A stretch of 64,000 nt of DNA from Nymphaea colorata (Eukaryota > Streptophyta > Magnoliopsida > Nymphaeales > Nymphaeaceae): contig NC_045138.2 in assembly GCF_008831285.2 (NCBI RefSeq), forward strand, positions 25,763,934 through 25,827,933. The letters are read 5' to 3'. Below, in pieces: positions 55,681-64,000 of the stretch. A program made the position numbers and the translations under genes. The stretch's first letter is position 1, and the number at the start of each line of letters is the position of its first letter. The notes beneath the pieces were generated by a model. That model did not search any database and had not been told where the DNA came from. It was given only the letters and a program-made list of their open reading frames with translations.

Positions 55681-56388
55681 ATGGTGCTGTTGGAGAAGCT
55701 TTGGGACGACGTGGTAGCCGGTCCTCAGCCGGACCATGGGCTGGGCAAGCTTCGGAAGCTGACCACTAAAGCTTTTGGACCCAGAGGTCTTCCTCTTCTT
55801 CTTCTTCACTCTAGTCTTTTCATACGTCGATCACCTTAACTTACACTCCTATTATGAACTGAAGGCTTTGATCTTTAACTAGAACTTTTCTAAGACACTT
55901 ACCAAAGGATAAGCGTAGAGATATCTTCTGTCTGTCTGGTTAAAATTATTGCTGACGCTCTGTGTTTCTCTGTATTTGTGTGCGTGTGTTCCTTTGGTGG
56001 CCGTTGATTAACGATGAGAGAGATAAATCAGATGGGGAAGGTGGAGAGGGAAGCAGCAGCAAGTTCCAGAGGTCGCTGTCGATGCCTCCGACGCCGGTGA
56101 CTCCAGGGACGCCGACGGCCACAACGCCGAGCCCTCGCAAGGAGAACGTGTGGAGGAGCGTCTTCAACCCCGGCAGCAACCTCGCCACCAAGACCATCGG
56201 CGCCGAACTCTTCGACCGGCCCCAACCCAACTCCCCTACCGTTTATGACTGGTCTCTTTTGCTCTCTACAATTTTAGGGACTTATGGATATAGTGTTGTT
56301 TTTTGAACATTTTGGTTTTGATTTTCTTGCTTTCTGTGTGCTGGGTGGCAGGCTTTACAGTGGGGAGACTCGAAGCCAGCACCGTTAG
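55681..56388 (+). CDS. DRM1: Dormancy-associated / auxin-repressed protein (DRM1/ARP family)
   Basis: Three exons: 55681-55786, 56032-56251, 56352-56388; 120 residues. Exon 1 gives [20 protein letters not shown], the hallmark N-terminus. Exon 2, entered after aaatcag, gives [11 protein letters not shown], a Thr/Pro-rich stretch ([19 protein letters not shown]), then [19 protein letters not shown] and [11 protein letters not shown]. Exon 3 adds [11 protein letters not shown] and the stop. Length, order and motifs match the plant DRM1/ARP family. It is a small, largely disordered protein whose transcript rises in dormant or non-growing tissue and falls with auxin or sugar; its molecular function is unknown. 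Splice sites GAG/gtcttc, cag/ATG and TG/gtctct keep the reading phase. No link to the UGT array is expected. Confidence 0.93.
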
Positions 56389-58293
56389 GCGATCTGCCGG
56401 CCGGCTACCAGTCGATTTCGTGCAGCGGCTTGTTGCCTCTTCCCATCTTTCCTGTTGATCCTTCTTTTTCTTCTTCTTTTTTGTTAACTGCGTGTATGAC
56501 AGTCTGTTGAAGAAGCTTGTCACCTGGATGTGATACAGTAGTGGATAGTGTTTGGCAGATCTTGTACATAAGATATTGTAAACAAGTGGGGAAGGGGTTG
56601 CTGCCGAGATGTGGACGTTATGCTTATCTTCTTCTTTGGGTTTTTGTCTGCATGTAATGATTTCGGTTAAGAACAAATCTAGAAGATGTGATCTATGAAT
56701 TTGATAATCCAAATGCCAGTTACTGCGCTTAATAAAGTTGAGCACCATGGGGTCTATATGGCCCACGAGAATTGATGAATGATAATGATGGGGGATTAAA
56801 GAAAACCGCTGATCCCTCTCCTCCTGTTAAAACATGGGACCCTTTTCAATTTTCATTATATGCCCATGAATCATAATGGATGTGAAGTTGGTGTAATTCC
56901 TTTATATGCACTGTTTGGATGTTAATAACTTGTGATACTAACGATGAATTCACCACAGTTCTTTTAGTTAAAGTTCGTTCTGGTAAATAGTGTGGATTTT
57001 TCTGTCTGCATTGATGGATTGGAACTTTTGAAATTAATGAATCCCTGTTTCTTTGGAAGTGTTAACTCTCGCAAGATTAATTTCATTCAGAGTCATTCTG
57101 TTGTTCATTCTAGTTCTACTCCCGAACGAGAAATTGTTCACCCACTAATTGAAAAACAAGCTAGAAACTGGATGCTACAGACCAATAACTACGGATTCCT
57201 ATTCTCTTCTCCCCATGTTGGGAGGGGTGTCTTAAACAGGAGGTCTCGGAGGCGGACACCCCTTCCTCATATTTAAAAAAAAGTAAAATTCACATAGTAA
57301 TTTTTTCAAGAGTGTGAGGTTGGTTCCTGAGGCCACTGTCAAAAATTATATTTAGTGCATTGCTCGTCCCTTGGCCCCCTCTAAAGTGACGACGAAAACC
57401 TGGCTGCTCCACCCTTGGAGGGTCCTATGATCGGCGCATTAAAAACAAAGCCACTCTTATCAGAATGGGCCTATTTTATGTATGTAATGAGAAGGAAAGG
57501 TGCCAATTGATGAAGATTTTTAAAAGTGTTAAAGTTTTTTTTTTTTTGAAGATTTTTCAAGTTTTTAACCAACTTTTATTTTTATCACTTATTTTTGTGA
57601 AAACTAGGCAATGGATTCAGCTCAAATTGTTAGTGAGCAAATCTGGCGAATCAGCAGGATCAGTGATCCGACTCACAAAGATGATCTTTGCGGCAACGGA
57701 CAAAACCATCGGTTTCAAATGCCGTGTATCACAAGGAAAGGACAAGTGATAAACGGGAAATGTCTTGCAAAATAATTGAAGTGGGTTGCCGGAGTCAAAA
57801 TTTCAACGTCGCCGGCTTGCAGTTCAGTCGTCGCGCTGTATTGTCTTATCGCCATATCGTGATCGGCGCTCACTTGACATCCACTGCTTTTAAAGTCATC
57901 TTGTATCGGGTCGGCCCACCAGATAAAGAGTCAATCGGTTCGACACCCAAAACTTGTTATGAGGCTCACTCGAGCCGAACCAACGTCTTTTTTTTCGAAC
58001 CCGAGCCAAGTTTGTCGGGTACCAAGTATCTACCGGCAGCCCAGTCCGGTGCCTAGACTTAATATTGTCCCTGAAAGATTGCATATTTTTCATTTTTTCT
58101 ACATAGGAAGGATCCACTTTCAAATGCATCATGTGGTGCTGGATATTGTTGTATGGTAAAAAAACACTGTCATTGCAGGGCATTGGCGATAGTTTATGAT
58201 ATAGCAACCATTTATGCTGTTTTAGCAACAGTTTATGGTTGTTCTTAACGATAGTAGTTTTTTAATCATCCGACACATGTAGATTTGGATTTT

Positions 58294-58298
<5 letters not shown>

Positions 58299-58326
<28 letters not shown>
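58299..58326. repeat. (TA)n microsatellite
   Basis: About 14 TA units. Confidence 0.95.
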
Positions 58327-58329
<3 letters not shown>

Positions 58330-58590
58330 CGGTAGATACTTACATGTTAGATAAATAAAGAACAATTTTAATTCTTGTTATTTTTTTATATCAATAATTG
58401 GGAGAAAAACAAAAACCAATATTAAATGACAAAAACTCAACTTAAAATGGGTCTAAGACCCGTAACCAGCTATGTGAATGTAGGAATACCACACGCTTAG
58501 CGGCCCTAGATGCATTACCATCAGCATGTGTATCAGCCTCGATCCGGTTCAACGAGTCACAAGCCAGGTCTCTTTTTAACAGTTAACGAA

Positions 58591-58670
58591 ATGATTCGAA
58601 GGATCTTACAGGAAGTCTCATGATTCGAAGGATCTTACAGGAAGTCTCATGATTCGAAGGATCTTACAGG
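58591..58670. repeat. 29-bp tandem repeat, nearly three copies
   Basis: The unit atgattcgaaggatcttaca plus ggaagtctc starts at 58591, 58620 and 58649. The third copy is truncated after ttacagg. The copies are identical. Confidence 0.95.
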
Positions 58671-59520
58671 ATATCAAGGAAGCCCATGCCAGCGTAGGAA
58701 TATCGCACCGAGTGGGCGGCTGGTAGAAAAGGCCACGAGATGTTGAAACTCAACCAGGCAATCCAAGCGGAAGCTCTAGTAACTAAGTATGCACTTGAAA
58801 TGCTTCAAATTTTAAAGAATGAAACATCGCACAACGGGCAGTTTTAAATATTCCAGCACTAGAAATACACTGGATTTCAAGGCTCCGGCTACAAGGGATT
58901 AAACGGAGAAAACACGGCACATTATTAAACTGAGTTCAGAAAGAGAAATAGTAATGTCAAACCAAAGGATAAACGAAAGATACAGAAGCTTATTACCAAT
59001 GTATGGCCGATGGCACATAAAGTTTCAACAGAGGCACCCCACCAAACACTGAAAGAATCGAGGACAAAAGAAGCAGCAGGCAGCTGATAGAACTGCAAGT
59101 CTGCAACCTGTGACAAAAGAAGACGCCCAAATAATGCCCCCTGCGTAGTCAATCCAATCGACGTTCTTTTAACTTTTTAACTCTAATAAAACTCTTGTTT
59201 GTAAATCCACCTTGGCCGCAACGATATAGGAAGCGCTAACACATGCCCGAAGAAAGCTCGCATATACAACAGATTCCCACAAATCAACTCAGAACTGGAA
59301 GCAGAAAAGACATCTTTGAATCATTGTGAAATGTTGGGAACTACATGTCTGTCGCACCAGCAAAATCGGACTGATGAAAATGAAAACAAAAGAAAAATTG
59401 TGAAAGGAATCGTCACTCTTCGAGGCAGCACAGAATGTGATGGAGGCAAAAAACTGCTGCAAAACTCAAGGCCTAATGGCACAACCATTTGCAGTTCCTC
59501 TTAACCTATAGTCAAATACA

Positions 59521-61532
59521 TCATAGGCGAGGGATCCCAAGAATCTTTGCAGAGAATTCCCATGCCACAATGGCAGCAGCATTAGCAGGAAAGGCCCTCA
59601 TCATTGTTGGCCCTAGGCCAGCATAACAACCTCTGAACCCTGCTTGCTTGTATACCTATAAAGGTCCGCAAATGAGTCAGGCTGCATCGTGTATAAAAAT
59701 CAAAAAGAAGAGAATTTAAATAATATTACCGAGTGCAGAATATTGAAGGGGTTCCTGCTAATAGTCATGTTGGGAGCTGTCTGAATAATGGTCTTAGCCA
59801 CATCCAGTGGCAAAACAAAAGTCCAAAACTGCAATATTACAGTGAAATGTGTCAGAACAGGAAGCCAATTTTTTTGTAGTATCGTGAGAAGTTCAGTACT
59901 TACAGCCATACCACCAAGTCCACCAGTAATAACGCCAGTGCCAACATCAAAAATTATCTTCTGAGATTCGGTAAGGTTAGATTGAGATTTCAATGTCGAA
60001 TGCATGAAATACCGACTCAATTCATATGTTGTAAAGAAGGCAGAGTTTCCAATTGTTTCTCTTAGGCAGGTAGCAAGACCACCGCGGAATAGATCCTTGA
60101 TCTGTTAGCATAGCTAAAATGTCAGCTGAATTGATGTCACAGAAAGCTTGAGAAGTATCTACACATTGCTTACTCCATTGTTCTTTACTGTCTTGATAGC
60201 ACAATCAAGGGGGCCATTATATCTTGGATGGTAATCCTTACAAACGATTGGGTCGGGTCCTTGTACTTGCATCCTACACTGAAGAAACCAAAGCTTAAAA
60301 CATGCATACCATCAAACAACGACATCAATTAGTAGGTTCAGAAGAATCACTCACTTTCACTAGCTCTGCTGGGCATAATATAAGACTAATCATTGCTCCA
60401 CCATATGCAGCAGAAGGTATAATTGTCTGAAGATTTGGTTTGCCGCTTTCTCGGCCTCCCTGTCACCAGTAATTGAGAAACCATTATTCCAAACCTATAA
60501 CTCAAGATATAAGTTGGGGCTGGACATCAGCCTGTGGCCAAGTCTACATAGGCAGAAGGTTTGGCCTCAATCTTTCAATTGACTTGGACTAAAGTGTGCA
60601 TAGGATGGAAGTGTCCAAGGGCCAGAATATCAAGTCGAGTAGCTCGGACTCAACACGGTAAAGCTCGTTTGTTTGACCAAGTTGAGATCGAGTTCACTAA
60701 GGTTGATTCGGTAAAGTTGGAGTCGGCTCATGCGTCGTCCGTGACATTTATTTCTTTTTGCATGTTGTGAGCGATGTCAAAAAAAAAAGGAAGGAAAGAA
60801 GACTGCAACCACAACTACATTAATTATGATGTGAGATTAGACCCTCCTCTCTCTTTTTTTTCTGTCTCTGTCATTATTCTATATGTTTTTGTGCCTCGAT
60901 AGAAGTTGGTGGCAAGTTTTGGTTTTGTTTGAAAATCAAATAAATGACTTTATTGACTCAAGCCGAGCTCTAAAAATGCTCGAGCCTAATTTGTTGAACT
61001 CGACTCAAGCTCGAGTACTTCCGGTTTTGAGACGAGATTGAGCTGGCCCAAGTTGAGCTCGACACAGCTTGTGTTCAGGCCTATTGGCAAGGCCATGACC
61101 CATCAACAGGGGAGCCAAACCAACCAAACGAGGAAACCAGGCTAATCTAGCTATGCATGATCCATAACAAACTTACGGTGCAAAGTAGACATCCTGTAGG
61201 GCATGGCTGGCCTGAATTGCCTGGAGAAGACCAGTCCAGGATTTAGAAGCTTGGCCATCCCAGTCTATTAGGATGCTGAACCTATAGCCCATCCCTAGAC
61301 ATAAGAAAAGTAGCAACAGGTTGATAGACATTGGAAAATTATTGGTTTATTAATAAACAATTGATGTACTCTAAGCAGGTGCAACGTTTTGCGCTGTTGG
61401 AACCAAATGCCAAATAAGTGGCATATTTACCTGTAATGCTGTTTTAGTTTGAGAATAGGCACCAAAGAGTATTGAACTTTCAACTGCTATTCCAATGAAT
61501 GATGAGGTGGCGCCTCTGTAAAGTCCTGGCAG
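59521..61532 (-). CDS. Mitochondrial carrier, BAC1-like basic amino acid (arginine) transporter, 5' end missing
   Basis: Six exons on the minus strand, in transcript order: 61431-61532, 60355-60459, 60174-60278, 59904-60101, 59730-59828, 59521-59655. Together they encode 247 residues. Family signatures: LPGLYRGATSSFIGIAVESS, then the second-repeat CPAELVKCRMQVQG, DCAIKTVKNNG, IKDLFRGGLATCLRE, GVITGGLGGMA, the third-repeat LPLDVAKTIIQT (PX[D/E]XX[K/R]), and the end CYAGLGPTMMRAFPANAAAI. This matches plant BAC1, which moves arginine and other basic amino acids across the inner mitochondrial membrane, of about 311 residues. About 65 N-terminal residues with the first carrier motif are missing: the exons lie right of the window or went unseen in 61533-64000. 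Exon joins are all in phase and GT-AG. Confidence 0.88.
60510..61090. mobile_element. Degraded GAGCTCGA-type repeat inside carrier intron
   Basis: Sequence rich in gctcgag and gagctcga words between carrier exons 60355-60459 and 61431-61532. The right end gtgttcaggccta, read in reverse (taggcctgaacac), resembles the left-side ggggctggacatcagcc at about 60515. I found no convincing 8-bp flank duplication, so this is only a probable old hAT-like insertion. Confidence 0.35.
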
Positions 61533-63590
61533 CTGTAAAGTGAGCACATATAATGAATATTCAACATTATTAATACTATTGCATAATTAAAAGCATTGCA
61601 ACTAATGAATAAATGCCAGTCTTCACAACAATCAACATCCTATGATGCAAAGCAGGCCTCCAAAGTAGGCAACACAAACTGCATTTGAGCAACAAACCAG
61701 GACATAATCATGGAAAAAAAAGGAAATAAATTGAGGGACAAACATCAAGCAATAACCAATTAGCACGATCAAAAGTATATGAAACCCCTAAAAAAATGTG
61801 GCTTGGTAACATATATCAACCAGATGCCTTGTGTGATAAAAATAGAGGAAACAGAGTGAAAAAAAACATGAACTTTTTGCTAAAAATGAGTTTACATGTA
61901 AATCCACGAGAAGTAAAGGAGTTCGAGAAGGGAAAGTCTCTACATCTCAAATAAACACCAAAGTTATATAATCGAATACATGTTTATCAAGCTTGTAACT
62001 CAGAATAAGCAAAAAGCATAGCAAATATGCTTCAATGGTTCACAGAAAACCAGTTAGCAGGTTAACTGTACAGTGTACATGGCATGTCTGCATGTGTGAG
62101 ATGTGCTTGTAAATACACACTACATACTGGCCTCCAATTGGCAGACTTCCTGTGAGGCTGGCCATATGCCAATATGTATGTGCAATCAGTAACACAATCT
62201 TCAGTAAACCAGATTTTAATGTATATAGTGTTTGAAGTGTTCGTAGCAATTATAACTTAGATATTCCTGCTAGGCATTCTTCCATGCTTCCTATATTGAA
62301 TTTATTACGCATTTTATTCTTTCATAAAATTATAAACATCTTAATCCTTTTGTGTAGTTTTCATCCACTCGTTGATGCTAATCATTACATAAACAAGATA
62401 AAAGGACTTTTGTTGGTAAATGTCCAATCACTGGTCAAAATCTTAAAACTACCTCTTCTACTTTATTTATCCACTAATTTATGAGGTCTTATTATGAATG
62501 CTTGTGATACATATTGTCCAATGATGTTACTTTTGGATATAACTGCAAGCATCTTAATAACTTTACACTGACCATATGATTTGTGGCTTAGTCTTGATGA
62601 ACCAAAGAAAGATTATTATTCTGTCATTCTTTTAACTGCCCAAGCTCCTGCTGGCTAGTAACTATCAATTAAGACACGAATTCTACTGCATGATATAGAA
62701 AATACAGTTCAATAAACATCCCTCAAGTTTTATCTTATTAATTGTAGCATGAACCACAGATTGGAGACTGATACACTGGAGCTACATATCATATTGTAAA
62801 ACATTAGAACATTTTCCTTCATGTTGCACCTAAGTTTGGTACTTGACATCAGGGTCTATGTCTAGGTAACATAGCACAGAAGGATGTAAAAAAGGACGGG
62901 ACATGAGAAAAAGTACCGAAGCCTAAAAGTCATACCATTGTGTAGTGCAATAAAGGGGAAAAAAAATCCAACTGCATATGCATATTAACACCTCATTCCT
63001 TCATCCACTTTATTAGGAAAGGGATGCTGTGAAGAGAACATTAAGTAGAAACAATGACCTAAGGTGACATCCAGGACTTTGACAACCTAAATGAACATAA
63101 GAGGAAGTTTATCAAGAAGGTGTAATGCACAATAACCATTAAATCTACATGCTCAATGCGCTCATGAGAACAAATATGTAGAAATCTACGGTGAGATCTC
63201 ACTTACTAAAAGATAAGCAGTACAGTGAGTGGACATGCATATCCTGCTAATTTGAGATCAAAAGCAAACCTACACTGTGCAGGAAAATACATTCCTACGT
63301 GCCTATTAACTCTACCAACGATGATGGATCCAAATTCTGGGATCCAGTTGATTAAAAATCTCAGAAATACAAGCTGGTTGATTAAACTATCTAAGAGCTG
63401 CCAAAACCTTTTTTTATATATATGTTACTGCATAGTCAATTAAACAACTTGTCAAGACCATATCGGTATTAAGTGAGATTGAAAGTTGAATGTCAAAACA
63501 CGAAGCAAGTTGCTGATATCGTAAGTGGCGATTGATAGAAATCTAGCACCAATATCTGTAACTAGAAAACAGTACTCACGCAGGAAGATA
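61533..63590. other. Probable first intron or 5' region of carrier gene
   Basis: AT-rich, no exon of the missing carrier N-terminus found by eye on the minus strand, no other gene. Confidence 0.45.
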
Positions 63591-63591
63591 G

Positions 63592-63636
<45 letters not shown>

Positions 63637-63643
63637 GAGAGAG
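63590..63643. repeat. (GA)n microsatellite
   Basis: GATA units then about 20 GA units. Confidence 0.95.
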
Positions 63644-63737
63644 AATGAAAACAAGAAGAAACTGAGGAGAAGAAGCCGTAGCCAAAATGGTTTGCACGGC
63701 CTCTATTTATAATCCCATTTCTAGAATTCTAAGAGTC

Positions 63738-63985
63738 TCCAATCGTAGAATCCTAAGAGATTTCACAAGCTCCAAGGACATTAATTACATCATAGAAACC
63801 TAAGAGACTTCACATATTACAAGGATATTAACTACAACATAGAATCCTAGGAGACTTCACATATAACAAGGATATTAACTACAACATAGAATCCTAGGAG
63901 ACTCTTCACATGTTACAAGGACATTAAATAACTTAACACATTCTACAAGGAGGTGGAATCCTAAGAGACTCCTCTTCAACGTGCT
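63738..63985. repeat. Tandem repeat, about 48-bp unit, 4-5 copies
   Basis: Units of the form 'catagaatcctaggagact' followed by 'tcacatataacaaggatatt' and 'aactacaa' recur from about 63738 to at least 63930, with decaying copies at both ends. It reaches close to the right edge of the window. Confidence 0.85.
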
Positions 63986-64000
63986 GGTGAAGGATTTATA

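Larger units (their letters stand above)
56389..59520. other. Intergenic, no gene recognised
   Basis: DRM1 3' flank, then AT-rich DNA with a TA microsatellite (58299-58326) and a 29-bp tandem repeat (58591-58670). Around 57890-58060, GGGTCGGCCC- and CCCGAGCC-type words ending gtgcctagactta resemble one end of the 39083 hAT-like family, but the other end was not found. Confidence 0.5.

Noticed and set aside
57880..58065. Another member of the GGGCATCGGG hAT-like family
   Set aside because: One end (gtgcctagactta) resembles the family, but no matching left end or flanking octamer was found.
58591..58670. CRISPR-like array of identical 29-bp repeats
   Set aside because: Repeats are directly tandem without spacers, only about three copies, in a plant nuclear context. 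It is a minisatellite.
60561..60770. Small plus-strand frame inside the carrier intron
   Set aside because: It lies in the degraded GAGCTCGA-type repeat and has no family resemblance.

Overview
The window is nuclear DNA from a flowering plant. The evidence is a family of intronless plant family-1 UDP-glycosyltransferases (UGTs) with the 44-residue PSPG box, a plant-type DNA polymerase eta, a DRM1/ARP dormancy-associated gene, a BAC1-like mitochondrial carrier, and plant-type mobile DNA (hAT and Tourist-like MITEs, a Copia LTR with an initiator-Met-tRNA primer site, a LINE). The UGT coding regions are clearly GC-rich against AT-rich spacers, as in many monocots, magnoliids and early-diverging angiosperms. 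The species cannot be fixed from sequence alone.

Layout. 1-330: wreck of a UGT on the minus strand. 1365-2753: UGT1 (-). 4307-4565: truncated UGT (+). 7203-8630: UGT2 (+). 13132-14562: UGT3 (+). 15590-16760: LINE remnant (-). 17290-26075: a duplicated block with UGT4 (+) and a dead copy of the polymerase eta gene (exons 2-8 only), interrupted by about 3.7 kb of mobile or repeated DNA. 26653-28245: a tandem duplication of the sequence just upstream of UGT5. 28304-29716: UGT5 (+), 97% identical to UGT4. 32782-38181: intact polymerase eta gene, 12 exons, 577 residues. 41002-42456: UGT6 (-). 44183-45634 and 49014-50468: UGT7 and UGT8 (-), a second tandem pair of roughly 89% identity, separated by a truncated Copia element and a long TA/GA microsatellite. 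50.5-55 kb: gene-poor, with MITEs. 55681-56388: DRM1/ARP gene (+). 59521-61532: six 3' exons of a BAC1-like carrier (-), whose 5' end is not visible.

The main theme is one expanding UGT array: eight intact genes and two pseudogenes, all of the group E (UGT71/UGT88-like) type. It has grown by at least two visible segmental duplications. One of these carried along the neighbouring polymerase eta gene and left a pseudogene with two nonsense codons, at least two frameshifts, no first exon and no exons 9-12. All eight UGTs keep the catalytic His and Asp and the final Gln of the PSPG box, so all are plausible UDP-glucose-dependent small-molecule glucosyltransferases. Their acceptors cannot be read from sequence. 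No other specialised-metabolism enzyme (P450, methyltransferase, acyltransferase, terpene synthase) is in the window, so this is a gene-family array and not a mixed biosynthetic cluster. I see no clearly new biological system. The best leads are the PSPG Cys-to-Phe change in UGT1, a perfect 15-bp hairpin upstream of it, the duplicated leader region of UGT5, and the recent UGT and polymerase eta co-duplication.
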